A stretch of 64,000 nt of DNA from an uncultured SAR86 cluster bacterium (GCA_902557705.1 CACEBI010000003.1:34079-98078); one strand, 5' to 3'. Counted from the stretch's first letter, positions 52,662-62,179 are shown. The notes: generated by a model from the sequence alone, not told the origin. Numbers and translations are program-made.

Positions 52662-54650
52662 ATGAGAAACTATTTATTACCTGTTTTGCTACTAACATCT
52701 TTCTATGCATTTGAAACTAATGCAGAAAGTAAGATACCTGTAGAACATTTTTGGTGTGAATCTGCTATGACAAGCGGGACCTTATCCCCAAATGGAAGAT
52801 ATTTTGCTGCAATGGTTCCAGCGTCTGGACCTAAGTGTTCAATTGACCCTGATGCTGATGATGCTCAGTCTGCAAGAGTACTGTTAGTTAGGGATTTGCA
52901 AACAAATAAATCAGAAGTTTTAAGTGGAACATCTTCTAAAGCAAGAATTGTTTGGTTTACTTGGTTAAGTGATTCAAGAATTGCATTCTATAGACAGCCA
53001 CAAGCTGGTTTAGATGCATACAGCATGTGGGCAATAAATGTTGATGGAACAAAACCAAAACTACTAGTACCAGGAAAATGGGAAGATGGTCGTCCAACTG
53101 GAGCCAACTTGATGGATATCCTATACGATGATGATAAACATGTTCTTGTTTCTTATAACAAAAGAAGGCCATCTGTTACCGATGTTTATAAATTAAACAT
53201 TTATACTGGAAAATTGACTATGGTTGCCAAAGATCCTGTTATTGATGGGCAAACTGCTTTAGGTTGGGCAGTTGACCAACAAGGTAATGTAAGAGGCTAT
53301 CAAGCTGTTAAAGGCTTATATACCTATCTTTATCATAGAAATGATGTTGATTCTGATTTTAAATTATTAAGAAAGTTTAAATTTCAAGATCCAAGTTTCA
53401 CTATAAGCACTTATGACTATGATCCAAGATACGCATACATGAGAGGTCAAGCAGTGGCAAAAGATGGATTAGTAATAGATGATTCGGATACAGATGCGCT
53501 TTGGCTTTATGATACTTATAACGATGAATTTATTGAGAAAATTTTTGAACATCCAAGATATGATGTTGGCGGACTTGCTATTTCAGAAAAAACTGAAAAA
53601 CCTGTATATATCTCTTATTATGGTGAAAAGCCAGAGAGGGTTTGGTTAGACAAAGACTTAGAAAATGTCTATAAATCAATTGAAGCATCTTTTCCTAATG
53701 ACAAGGTTAGCATCGGTAGTTGGACAAAAAATGAAGATAAAGCGATTGTTACAACTTGGAGTGATAGGAATCCGGGTGAAATGTATTACTATGATAGAAA
53801 CCGTGGCTCTATCTCATTAATTGCTAAATCAAGACCTTGGATAGATAAGAATGAAATGTCACCAATGATTCCGATTGAATTTACTGCGAGAGATGGTTTA
53901 ACTATTAGCGGTTATCTAACCGTTCCAGTAAATTCTGATGGTAAAAACCTTCCTTTAATTGTGAATCCTCATGGAGGCCCTAATGCAAGAGACTATTGGG
54001 GTTATAACAGAGAACATCAGTTTTTTGCTTCAAGAGGATATGCTGTTCTGAGTATGAACTTTAGAGGATCTACAGGATATGGAAGAAGTCATGTTAAATC
54101 TGCAAATAAAGAATGGGGAAGAAAAATGCAGGATGATGTTACTGATTCTGTTAACTGGGCCGTAAGTCAAGGGATCGCAAATCCAGATAAAATTTGTATT
54201 CATGGAGCTAGTTATGGTGGTTATGCAGTTATGGCAGGTATAACTAAAACACCAGATTTATATAAATGCGCTGTTAATTATGTTGGTGTTACTGATATGA
54301 AACTGCTCTTTACTGAAAGACCTAAAGTATGGGAAATATGGGATGAGCAACAAAAAGTAGAAATTGGTGATTATGAAAATGAGAAAGAATATTTAGATGA
54401 AGTCTCACCAATAAAGTTAGTAGATAGAATTAAAACTCCTCTGTATATAGTTCATGGAAAACTAGATTGGAGAGTTGATATCAAACATGCTGAAGTTCTT
54501 AGAAAAGAACTAAAGAAAGTTGGTAAAAAAGAAGGAGAGGATTATTTTTGGATGGTTAAAGGTGATGAAGGTCATGGATTTGTTAAACCTGAAAATAATC
54601 TAGAGCTTTATTCAGAGCTAGAAAAATTCTACGCTACTTATCTTAATTAA
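52662..54650 (+). CDS. Exported S9-family prolyl oligopeptidase / dipeptidyl peptidase
   Basis: A 662-residue protein with a signal peptide (about 20 residues, ending TNAES), a beta-propeller-like N-terminal part and a C-terminal alpha/beta-hydrolase domain from about residue 400. The catalytic triad is visible: Ser517 in GASYGGYA, Asp602 in HGKLDWRVD, and His638 in DEGHGF. NPHGGPNARDYWG forms the oxyanion region. It would cleave peptides in the periplasm. It diverges from a large TonB-dependent receptor, consistent with a peptide-uptake locus. Confidence 0.95.
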   Translation: MRNYLLPVLLLTSFYAFETNAESKIPVEHFWCESAMTSGTLSPNGRYFAAMVPASGPKCSIDPDADDAQSARVLLVRDLQTNKSEVLSGTSSKARIVWFTWLSDSRIAFYRQPQAGLDAYSMWAINVDGTKPKLLVPGKWEDGRPTGANLMDILYDDDKHVLVSYNKRRPSVTDVYKLNIYTGKLTMVAKDPVIDGQTALGWAVDQQGNVRGYQAVKGLYTYLYHRNDVDSDFKLLRKFKFQDPSFTISTYDYDPRYAYMRGQAVAKDGLVIDDSDTDALWLYDTYNDEFIEKIFEHPRYDVGGLAISEKTEKPVYISYYGEKPERVWLDKDLENVYKSIEASFPNDKVSIGSWTKNEDKAIVTTWSDRNPGEMYYYDRNRGSISLIAKSRPWIDKNEMSPMIPIEFTARDGLTISGYLTVPVNSDGKNLPLIVNPHGGPNARDYWGYNREHQFFASRGYAVLSMNFRGSTGYGRSHVKSANKEWGRKMQDDVTDSVNWAVSQGIANPDKICIHGASYGGYAVMAGITKTPDLYKCAVNYVGVTDMKLLFTERPKVWEIWDEQQKVEIGDYENEKEYLDEVSPIKLVDRIKTPLYIVHGKLDWRVDIKHAEVLRKELKKVGKKEGEDYFWMVKGDEGHGFVKPENNLELYSELEKFYATYLN

Positions 54651-55808
54651 TTAAAAAGAACTTAACCCAGTTAGGTTCTGACCAAGAATTAAGCTGTGAA
54701 TATCTGAAGTGCCTTCATAGGTATTCACAGCCTCTAGATTCATTACATGCCTCATGACATGGTACTCATCACTGATGCCATTTCCGCCATGTATATCTCT
54801 TGCTTCTCTGGCAATATCTAGGGCTTTTTGACAATTATTTCTTTTTAATAACGAAATCATTTCTGGTTTAAATTTATTCTCATCAATTAACCTGCCAAGC
54901 CTTAAAACTGAATGAAGACCTAAAGTAATTTCTGTATGCATATTAGCTAATTTTTTTTGAATAAGCTGTTTTCCTGCTAATGCTTCTTTAAATTGCACCC
55001 TTTCTTTTGTGTATTCAATAGATGCATTTAAACAAAATTCTGCAGCACCTAAAGACCCCCATGCAATTCCATATCTGGCCATATTAAGACATGAAAACGG
55101 ACCTTTAAAACTTTGAACTTGAGGCAACATTTTATTTTCATCTACAAAAACCTCATCCATAAAAATCTGACCTGTAACCGACGCTCTTAATGAGAATTTA
55201 CCTTCAAGCTTAGGGGTTGTTAAACCTTTACAGTCTCTATCAACAATAAAACCCCTTAATATGCCCTCTTCATCTTTTGCCCAAATAATTAAAACATCTG
55301 CTATAGGCGAATTAGTTATCCAAGTCTTTGAACCATTTAGTATATAACCGCCTTCAACTTGTTTAGCATTTGTTTTCATTGATGCAGGATCTGAACCAGC
55401 ATCAGGTTCGGTCAAACCAAAACACCCAATCAAAGAACCTGAGGCCATTTTTGGTAAATAGTTTTCTTTTTGTTCTTCTGATCCAAATTTATGTATTGCA
55501 TGCATAGCTAGTGATGTTTGAACACTGTATGCAGATCTATAACTTGAATCAACACGCTCAATCTCACGAGCGATCAGGCCGTATGAAACATAATTAACTC
55601 CTGCACAACCATAACCATCTATTGGCGCTCCCAAGAAACCAAGTTCACCCATCTCTTTATATATTTCTTTGTCAAAAACCTCATTTCTATTTGCTTCTAA
55701 TATTCTTGGCATAAGATGATTTTGACAATAATCTCTAGCAGTTTGTTGAATACTTAATTCTTCTTCAGATAAAAGATCGTCGAGTAATAAGATGTCATAT
55801 GTATTCAT
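54651..55808 (-). CDS. gcdH: Acyl-CoA dehydrogenase, glutaryl-CoA dehydrogenase type
   Basis: A 385-residue flavoprotein with the acyl-CoA dehydrogenase layout. [19 protein letters not shown] and [16 protein letters not shown] bind FAD and substrate. [19 protein letters not shown] and the catalytic glutamate in [13 protein letters not shown] follow the glutaryl-CoA dehydrogenase branch, including the bracketed ARYGIAWG segment. This would oxidise and decarboxylate glutaryl-CoA to crotonyl-CoA in lysine/tryptophan catabolism. It ends one base after the convergent peptidase stop. Confidence 0.88.
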   Translation of the reverse strand: MNTYDILLLDDLLSEEELSIQQTARDYCQNHLMPRILEANRNEVFDKEIYKEMGELGFLGAPIDGYGCAGVNYVSYGLIAREIERVDSSYRSAYSVQTSLAMHAIHKFGSEEQKENYLPKMASGSLIGCFGLTEPDAGSDPASMKTNAKQVEGGYILNGSKTWITNSPIADVLIIWAKDEEGILRGFIVDRDCKGLTTPKLEGKFSLRASVTGQIFMDEVFVDENKMLPQVQSFKGPFSCLNMARYGIAWGSLGAAEFCLNASIEYTKERVQFKEALAGKQLIQKKLANMHTEITLGLHSVLRLGRLIDENKFKPEMISLLKRNNCQKALDIAREARDIHGGNGISDEYHVMRHVMNLEAVNTYEGTSDIHSLILGQNLTGLSSF

Positions 55809-55810
55809 TG

Positions 55811-56044
55811 TTATATTCCTTCTACTCTAATAATACCAAATCTTGGTGAAGAGTATTTGATTGTATTTTTATCCAATTCTTCAGTAACAATCTTAATCAT
55901 TTGATTGCTATTTCCACAAATAATTATTAATGGTATTTCTTTTTGGTATTGAAGAACAAAGTCTAAGATCATTAGAGTAACATCGAAGTGTCTTTCACCA
56001 TGAAGATCTAGATGTGTAATACCCCTTTCTTGAAAAACATTCAT
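55811..56044 (-). CDS. Small Smr-domain-like protein
   Basis: A 77-residue protein with [22 protein letters not shown], matching the LDLHG motif of Smr (MutS2 C-terminal) domains, and a weakened IICGNSN in place of the usual TGxG motif. Smr domains are nucleases or nucleic-acid-binding. The short length and degenerate second motif leave activity uncertain. It lies 2 bases upstream of the acyl-CoA dehydrogenase gene. Confidence 0.7.
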   Translation of the reverse strand: MNVFQERGITHLDLHGERHFDVTLMILDFVLQYQKEIPLIIICGNSNQMIKIVTEELDKNTIKYSSPRFGIIRVEGI

Positions 56045-56081
56045 GAACTATTATTACCTACTTGTTATTTAAATTAAAATT

Positions 56082-56663
56082 ATGGCTAAACTTCATTTTT
56101 TTTACTCAACAATGAATGCAGGAAAATCAACTTCTCTGCTTCAGTCTAATCATAATTACAAAGAAAATGGTTTAAATACAATGATTTTTCTTCCTAATGA
56201 AACAAGTAAATTATCAAAGGGTCAAATTGTTTCGAGAATTGGTTTAAAAGCCAAAGCGATAATAGCCAATAAAGATTTTAATTTTTTAAATTTTATCAAA
56301 GATAATAAATCAGAAAATCTAAGTTGTATTCTAATAGACGAAGCTCAATTTTTAACTAAAGAACAAGTAAGACAGTTAGGGCAAGTTGCTGACAGGCTAA
56401 ATTATCCAGTAATGTGCTATGGGATTAGAACTGATTTTAGAGGTGAGTTATTTGAAGGCAGTTCAGAACTTTTAGCATTAGCAGATAATTTAATTGAATT
56501 GAAAACTATATGCTCTTTATGCAGTAGAAAAGCAACCATGGTTGTTAGAAAAGATGACTCTGGCAACGTAGTAATTGAAGGTTCTAAGGTAGTAGTTGGA
56601 GGAAATGATATTTATATGCCCGTTTGCAGAAAACACTATAGGAAATTAACAAAATTAATCTAA
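56082..56663 (+). CDS. tdk: Thymidine kinase
   Basis: A 193-residue type II thymidine kinase. The P-loop is STMNAGKSTSLL near residue 9, Walker B is CILIDEAQFL, YGIRTDFRGELFEGS is the nucleoside-binding region, and the zinc site is CSLCSRKA plus PVCRKHYRK. It salvages thymidine to dTMP in the cytoplasm. It diverges from the Smr-like gene and overlaps the convergent PhzF gene by 4 bases. Confidence 0.97.
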   Translation: MAKLHFFYSTMNAGKSTSLLQSNHNYKENGLNTMIFLPNETSKLSKGQIVSRIGLKAKAIIANKDFNFLNFIKDNKSENLSCILIDEAQFLTKEQVRQLGQVADRLNYPVMCYGIRTDFRGELFEGSSELLALADNLIELKTICSLCSRKATMVVRKDDSGNVVIEGSKVVVGGNDIYMPVCRKHYRKLTKLI

Positions 56664-57448
56664 ATATTAATTTCGCCTTTTAAGTATTCAACAGCATTGC
56701 CACCAATAAAAACTCTATCACCCCTGTCTTCACAAAATAATATCCCACCTCTCTCAGATAGTTGCTGGGCCTTTAACGAAGTCTTGTTTAGTTTTTCTGA
56801 CCAGTAAGGTATTAATGTTGTATGTGCAGAACCTGTTACAGGATCTTCATAAACTCCTGCAGATGGTGCGAAGAATCTTGATACAAAATCACAACTCTCG
56901 CTCTCGCCTCTAGCGGAAACTATCAACCCCCTAACTGATGAGGTTTTTAATAATTCAAAATTAATATCAAGATTTCTAACTATGGTTTCAGACTCTGCTA
57001 TTGCTAATACATCATTTCTTCCTATGAATAATTCAGTAGGTTTGGTATTAATTATTTTTTCTATAAAATTAAAGTCATCATATTTAGATAGCGAGTCTTT
57101 AGGAAAATCTAGAATTAACAAATTATCTTTTTTTGTTACTGTTAAAGTACCATTTTTTAGAGATTGGACTTCAAATCTAGTGCTTTCTGGCTGGATATAT
57201 TTAAAGTAAATAAAAGCAGATGCTAACGTTGCATGACCGCATAAGTCTATTTCGCATAAGGGAGCAAACCACCTTATGTGATAAATACCATTTTCTTCTC
57301 TTATAAATGCAGTTTCTGAAAGATTATTTTCAGCTGCAACTTTCTGCATTAATTTTTCATCATTGATTTCTGAAAATATTACAGCAGCTGGATTCCCTGA
57401 AAAAAGCTGATCAGTAAAAGCATCAACATAGTATATTGAAGTAGTCAT
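56660..57448 (-). CDS. PhzF-family isomerase-like protein
   Basis: A 262-residue PhzF fold. It has YYVDAFTDQLFSGNPAAVIF, the catalytic-type glutamate in NNLSETAFI, the IRWFAPLCEIDLCGHATLASA segment, and GVYEDPVTGSAHTTL in the second half. Family members isomerise diene-type intermediates; no phenazine genes are present. It lies 4 bases downstream of the alanine dehydrogenase gene. Confidence 0.92.
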   Translation of the reverse strand: MTTSIYYVDAFTDQLFSGNPAAVIFSEINDEKLMQKVAAENNLSETAFIREENGIYHIRWFAPLCEIDLCGHATLASAFIYFKYIQPESTRFEVQSLKNGTLTVTKKDNLLILDFPKDSLSKYDDFNFIEKIINTKPTELFIGRNDVLAIAESETIVRNLDINFELLKTSSVRGLIVSARGESESCDFVSRFFAPSAGVYEDPVTGSAHTTLIPYWSEKLNKTSLKAQQLSERGGILFCEDRGDRVFIGGNAVEYLKGEINI

Positions 57449-57451
57449 TGC

Positions 57452-58540
57452 TTATGCTGATAGTGCTTCTTTAACTCCCTCGTGGACAACTTCTGAGTCT
57501 TTAATATTTAGGCCGTTTTCTAAATGCTTATTCTCATATAAAGCTTTATCAATACCTTTATTTGCTAGCTCAAGAATATAAGGCAAAGTTGCTTCATTTA
57601 ATGCCTGCGTCGCAGTTAAAGGAACAGCGCCTGGCATATTGGTTACGCAATAGTGAATAATTCCATTTTTTTCATAGGTAGGATTGTCATGTGTTGTTGG
57701 TTTGCTAGATTCAAAACACCCGCCTTGATCAATTGATATATCAACCATAACCGCACCTGGTTTCATATTTTCTAACATAGAGTTTTTTACCACTTTTGGA
57801 GCCTGCTTACCAATAACATAGACAGCACCAATTACAAGATCTGATTCCTTTAATGATTCTTCAATTGAAGAATCTGTTGATAAAATATATTCAACATTTT
57901 CATCGCCATATATCGCATGCAGTTCATCCAACCTCTTTTGAGATAGGTCAATAATTTTTACATGAGCATTGTTGTTAATTGCTTTCTCGATAGCCATAGT
58001 TCCAGCAACCCCAGCCCCAATTACCGTAACCACTCTTCGGTCAACATCACTCATAGCTCCTATTAAAGTACCCATACCTCTATTAGGTTTTAATAAATGA
58101 TATGAGCCAACAACAATACTTAATTGTCCTGCAATTGAGCTCATAGGTGAAAGTAATGGCATAGTTCCATCATCAGCAGTTACTGTCTCTAGAGCAATAC
58201 CTGTGATTCCAGTAGCAGCTAACTCAAGACCTGTTTTTGGATCTCCTGCTAAGTGTAAATATGCGAAAACTGTATGTTTACTATTCAGATAATTAAATTC
58301 TTCTCGAATAGGTTCTTTTACTTTAACTATAAGTTCTGAGCACTCATAAAGCTCTGCAGCAGTATTAATTATAAGAGCTCCAGCTTCTTTATATTCAGAA
58401 TTACTGAATCCTATACCAGTTCCTGCATCTTTTTGGACATAAACTTCATGGTTATTTTTAACTAATTCATGAACTGAATTAGGAGTTAGTCCAACTCTAT
58501 ATTCATTGTTTTTGATTTCTTTAGGGACACCAATTTTCAT
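57452..58540 (-). CDS. ald: Alanine dehydrogenase
   Basis: A 362-residue NAD-dependent enzyme that interconverts L-alanine and pyruvate plus ammonia. Substrate-site residues are seen in EYRVGLTP (Arg), ELIVKVKEP (Lys) and FAYLHLAGDP (His), and the Rossmann motif is VIGAGVAGTMA near residue 173. An upstream GTG at 58555 would add five codons, but codons two and three of that form (TATAAT) make a perfect -10 box. The conserved MKIGVPKEIK start at 58540 is therefore preferred; transcription would begin at or next to this ATG. Confidence 0.95.
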   Translation of the reverse strand: MKIGVPKEIKNNEYRVGLTPNSVHELVKNNHEVYVQKDAGTGIGFSNSEYKEAGALIINTAAELYECSELIVKVKEPIREEFNYLNSKHTVFAYLHLAGDPKTGLELAATGITGIALETVTADDGTMPLLSPMSSIAGQLSIVVGSYHLLKPNRGMGTLIGAMSDVDRRVVTVIGAGVAGTMAIEKAINNNAHVKIIDLSQKRLDELHAIYGDENVEYILSTDSSIEESLKESDLVIGAVYVIGKQAPKVVKNSMLENMKPGAVMVDISIDQGGCFESSKPTTHDNPTYEKNGIIHYCVTNMPGAVPLTATQALNEATLPYILELANKGIDKALYENKHLENGLNIKDSEVVHEGVKEALSA

Positions 58541-58546
58541 TAGAAA

Positions 58547-58552
58547 ATTATA
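58547..58552 (-). promoter_or_regulatory. -10 element placing the ald transcript start at its ATG
   Basis: TATAAT at 58552-58547 on the minus strand predicts initiation about seven bases downstream, at 58540, the first base of the ATG. No ribosome-binding site lies between them, so the mRNA would be leaderless. Confidence 0.5.
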
Positions 58553-58695
58553 CACTTTATTTTTAGTTAATTAGGCTGAGTATTTAATTATATATATTTG
58601 TAATAATTAAAATTAGTCATTAAAAATGTATTAATTAAGCTATTTATTTCATAAGATATGTATATAAATTTAACATTTAACTAACGAGGTTTTTT

Positions 58696-59616
58696 ATGGG
58701 CGTAGGTAGTATTGTTTCAATTGTTCTAGTTGTTTTAATAATTTATGTAATTTACTTAGGAATAAAAATTGTTCCGCAATCTAAAGTTTATGTTGTTGAG
58801 CGATTTGGTAAATATACAAAAACTTTAGAATCAGGTCTTTCTATAATTGTACCTTTTATAGATCGTGTGGCTTTTAAGGTTGATATTCTTGAAAGACAAC
58901 TACCTCCTTTCAAAATGTCAGTAATTACCGAGGATAATGTTGAGGTTGAGCTAGTATCTACTGTTTTCTTTAGGGTTTTAGATGCATCTAAATCCGTTTA
59001 TAGAATTAGGAATATAGATCTTGCACTTGAAAATACAGCTATTTCTGTAATCAGATCAGCCGCAGGAAAACTTCAATTAGATGATCTTCAATCAAGCAGA
59101 GAGGCAATGAACCAAGAGATAGCAACACGCTTATCAAAAGCAGCAGAAGTATGGGGTGTTGAAGTTACAAGAACTGAAATTTTAGATGTATTAGTTGATG
59201 AAAAAACAAAGGAATCACAAAGACAACAACTAAATGCTGAAAGGGAAAGAAGAGCAACAATTGCAAGATCTGAAGGTGATAAAAGAAGTATTGAATTAAA
59301 AGCTGATGCTGAGCTATATGAGGCTGAAAAACAGGCTGAAGCAGTTAAAGTTGCTGCAGATGCTGATGCATATGCTGTAAAAATTAAAGCCGAAGCTGAT
59401 GCAGAGCAAACAAGGCTTGTAGCAGAGGCAATCAATAATGATGGTCAGCCCGCAATTAATTTTGAAATTATGAAAAGGCAAGTTGACGGTTTGTCACAAT
59501 TGGCATCTTCCAATCAAACCAAAACCTTAGTGGTACCATCAGATATTACTAAAGCACTAGGTACAATTGAGCTATTTCTTGATACAGTTAATAAAAAGGA
59601 TGAAGTAGATGGTTGA
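58696..59616 (+). CDS. SPFH/Band 7 membrane protein (QmcA/stomatin-like)
   Basis: A 306-residue protein. An N-terminal membrane helix (residues ~5-24), the Band 7 domain (VVERFGKYTKTLESGLSIIVPFIDR), then an Ala/Glu-rich coiled coil (~185-265) typical of oligomerising SPFH proteins. Such proteins organise inner-membrane microdomains. It overlaps an NfeD-like gene by 8 bases, the usual partner in this family. The coiled coil explains a long spurious antisense frame. Confidence 0.93.
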   Translation: MGVGSIVSIVLVVLIIYVIYLGIKIVPQSKVYVVERFGKYTKTLESGLSIIVPFIDRVAFKVDILERQLPPFKMSVITEDNVEVELVSTVFFRVLDASKSVYRIRNIDLALENTAISVIRSAAGKLQLDDLQSSREAMNQEIATRLSKAAEVWGVEVTRTEILDVLVDEKTKESQRQQLNAERERRATIARSEGDKRSIELKADAELYEAEKQAEAVKVAADADAYAVKIKAEADAEQTRLVAEAINNDGQPAINFEIMKRQVDGLSQLASSNQTKTLVVPSDITKALGTIELFLDTVNKKDEVDG

Positions 59617-59896
59617 AGAATTTTTATTTTCTGGAAATGCATGGCTTATTATTGGTTTAATTTTAGCTATCATAGAACTCTCCAATGGCACTTTAATCGT
59701 CTTTCTACCTATGGGAGTTAGCGGCCTTCTTACTGGATTATTATTAAAACTCCAAGAAAATGGAACTCTTTCGAATGTAATCGAAAGCTGGTCATCTGCA
59801 TTAATCTTTTGGGCGGTTGTATCTCTTGTTCTATCCCTTCTTTTAAACTTTATTGTAAAAAAGAAACAAGTTACAAAAGACGTTAACGACTATTAA
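59609..59896 (+). CDS. Short NfeD-like membrane protein
   Basis: A 95-residue protein with three predicted membrane helices (AWLIIGLILAIIELSNGTLI, a second near residues 30-45, and ALIFWAVVSLVLSLLLNFI) and a lysine-rich tail. It matches the membrane part of YbbK/NfeD proteins paired with QmcA but lacks the C-terminal OB-fold domain (family length about 150). The stop overlaps the convergent SGNH-like gene by 4 bases. Confidence 0.85.
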   Translation: MVEEFLFSGNAWLIIGLILAIIELSNGTLIVFLPMGVSGLLTGLLLKLQENGTLSNVIESWSSALIFWAVVSLVLSLLLNFIVKKKQVTKDVNDY

Positions 59897-60672
59897 AGCT
59901 TTATATTAAAAAATTCTTCAACAGTTGAATGAGCTATTTTCTGTAGAAAGATTTTATCTGAATCACTAATTTCATCAAAATAGTTATATTTAATTCCAAT
60001 AGGAGTTTTTTGGGTAATACTGGCAAAAACAACGCATGAGGCAAGGTATGTTCCAAGAAGACTTGGATGACTGCCATCAAATGGTTTGTGTAAAACAATA
60101 TTAGGTTGAGCTTTATATGCATTTTCAAATGCAATACCAACGGGAATAACTAAAGCATTATTTTTATTGCCTGCCTCAATATACATTTTTTTTATATCTT
60201 CTATCATTTTAGGATTTGTATTCTTGTGTGGCTCTACATATGCATGAATCATATATAAAGCTGCTTCCGCCCCTGATTTATGGATTGTATTAATTACCTC
60301 TTTGGTGGTATCAGCAAAAATCTTTCTTTCAGCAACAGTATCAGTTTCCCCGCTACCTCCTTGAAAAATAACAAGTTGAAAAGGGTTTTTAGCGCCCAGA
60401 TTTTTATACTCAATCGGATAATCAATATTATGATGCCATGATCTTGATCCGCTTATTGTTACTAGCTTGTAATTACTTGTATCAATTTCATTTGCGTAGA
60501 ATTCTTCAAGCATGCGCCTGACATGATTATGCAGGCTGTCATTGTAATAAAGATAGCTATTACCTAAATATAAAACTCTCTCAGGATTTTTATTTTTTAA
60601 ACCAGTTACTTGAACTTCAGAGGAAAACAAAAAATTAGAAAAAATGAAAATAGATAGTAATATATATTTCAT
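59893..60672 (-). CDS. Exported SGNH-hydrolase-like protein
   Basis: A 259-residue protein with a signal peptide (about 17 residues, ending FLFSS). The central fold resembles SGNH/GDSL hydrolases: VLYLGNSYLYYND (block I, with Gly-Asn-Ser instead of Gly-Asp-Ser), FQGGSGE, and FDGSHPSLLGTYLAS, the Asp-x-x-His catalytic pair. Substrate unknown; esterase or deacetylase activity is only a family-level guess. Confidence 0.72.
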   Translation of the reverse strand: MKYILLSIFIFSNFLFSSEVQVTGLKNKNPERVLYLGNSYLYYNDSLHNHVRRMLEEFYANEIDTSNYKLVTISGSRSWHHNIDYPIEYKNLGAKNPFQLVIFQGGSGETDTVAERKIFADTTKEVINTIHKSGAEAALYMIHAYVEPHKNTNPKMIEDIKKMYIEAGNKNNALVIPVGIAFENAYKAQPNIVLHKPFDGSHPSLLGTYLASCVVFASITQKTPIGIKYNYFDEISDSDKIFLQKIAHSTVEEFFNIKL

Positions 60673-60711
60673 AAAAAAAATTTTAACTTAAAAATAATAT
60701 AGGTCATAACT

Positions 60712-62160
60712 ATTTTAAACGTTCATAAAGATGTTGTTGTTGTAGGGGCAGGCATATCAGGCATAGCAGCAGGATATAATCTAAAAAAAACATGCCCTAA
60801 CAAATCCTTCTTAATTCTTGAAGGCAGGGATAGTATTGGCGGAACATGGGATCTCTTTAGTTACCCCGGTATAAGATCCGATTCAGACATGCATACGCTT
60901 GGTTATAGATTTAAACCATGGATACACGATAAATCTATTGCTGATGGGCCTTCTATTCTTGAATACCTAAAAGAAACAATAACTGAGAATAATTTGATGA
61001 ACAATATTCTTCTTAACCATAAGGTAAGCTCTGCAAATTGGAATTCAGAAAAATCACTGTGGGAACTAGAGATTGATGAAGGAACTCTTAGTAAAAAAAT
61101 GACATGTAATTTTTTATTTTTATGTGGTGGATATTACAGTTATACACAGCCTCATATGCCCTACTTTAAAAATCAAGAACATTTTCAGGGCCAAATAATA
61201 CATCCTCAATTTTGGAATGATTCAATAGAATATAAAAATAAAAAAATTGCTGTAATTGGAAGCGGCGCTACTGCAGTAACGATTGTTCCAGAAATTGCTA
61301 AAGAGGCTGAGCATGTGGTAATGATACAAAGATCACCAACATATGTTGTATCAAGACCAAGCGAAGATATTATAAATAAATTTTTAAGAAAAATTCTTCC
61401 AGTAAAACTTACTTATTTTTTAGTTAGATGGAAAAATATTTTATTTCAAAGTTGGACTTTTTTTATAGCAAGAAAATATCCTGAAGCTACTAAAAATCGA
61501 ATTTTGGATTTGGTAAGGGATGAATTAGGAGAGGATTATGATGTTGAAAAACACTTTACCCCTTCATACAAACCATGGGATCAAAGAATATGTTTAGTTC
61601 CTGATAGTGATCTTTTTCAATCAATTAAAAATAAAAAGTCCTCTGTGGTAACTGATACTATAAATGAGTTTCAATCTGATGGAATTCTTTTAAATTCCGG
61701 TACAAAAATTGAAGCAGATATTATTATTACTGCTACAGGTATTGAACTTAATTCACTCAATGGAATTGATGTTAATATCGATGATATTAAAGTTATTCCT
61801 AATGAAAGGTTAACTTACAAAGGAATGATGTTGAGCGGAGTTCCAAATTTTGCAATGTCCTTTGGATATGTAAATGCATCATGGACACTTCGTGCAGATC
61901 TTACATGTGAATATGTTTGTAGGTTATTAAATCTAATGGATAAAAAAGGTGTGAGTTGTTGCGAACCAATTGATGATAAAGATGCTCATGGAGACGATAG
62001 ATTAATTGATTTCACTTCTGGTTATTTTGAAAGAGGCTTGAGTCAAATGCCAAAACAAGGCAATAAAGCACCATGGAAAAACTATCAAAATTATTTAAAA
62101 GATATCTTCGCTGTCAGAATATTTTCAATTAAAGACTCAAATTTAAATTTTTATAATTAA
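60712..62160 (+). CDS. Flavin-containing (Baeyer-Villiger-type) monooxygenase
   Basis: About 482 residues. The first in-frame ATG (60889) is internal, because the frame upstream encodes an intact FAD Rossmann motif (VVVVGAGISGIAAGYNLKK) and GRDSIGGTWDLFSYPG, the expected N-terminus of the family. No ATG, GTG or TTG precedes it before the stop at 60700. ATT at 60712, eight bases after an AGG at 60701-60703, is the best candidate start. FQGQIIHPQFW fits the FxGxxxHxxxW fingerprint of Baeyer-Villiger enzymes (next residue Asn rather than Pro/Asp), and IGSGATAVTIVPEIA binds NADPH. It would oxygenate a ketone or soft nucleophile; substrate unknown. Confidence 0.85.
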   Translation: MLNVHKDVVVVGAGISGIAAGYNLKKTCPNKSFLILEGRDSIGGTWDLFSYPGIRSDSDMHTLGYRFKPWIHDKSIADGPSILEYLKETITENNLMNNILLNHKVSSANWNSEKSLWELEIDEGTLSKKMTCNFLFLCGGYYSYTQPHMPYFKNQEHFQGQIIHPQFWNDSIEYKNKKIAVIGSGATAVTIVPEIAKEAEHVVMIQRSPTYVVSRPSEDIINKFLRKILPVKLTYFLVRWKNILFQSWTFFIARKYPEATKNRILDLVRDELGEDYDVEKHFTPSYKPWDQRICLVPDSDLFQSIKNKKSSVVTDTINEFQSDGILLNSGTKIEADIIITATGIELNSLNGIDVNIDDIKVIPNERLTYKGMMLSGVPNFAMSFGYVNASWTLRADLTCEYVCRLLNLMDKKGVSCCEPIDDKDAHGDDRLIDFTSGYFERGLSQMPKQGNKAPWKNYQNYLKDIFAVRIFSIKDSNLNFYN

Positions 62161-62179
62161 ATTAAAGAATTAATCAACT

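Noticed and set aside
59088..59435. 115-residue Ser/Ala-rich frame antisense to the SPFH gene
   Set aside because: It is the shadow of the Ala/Glu-rich coiled-coil repeat codons on the other strand; no promoter, ribosome-binding site or homology is apparent.
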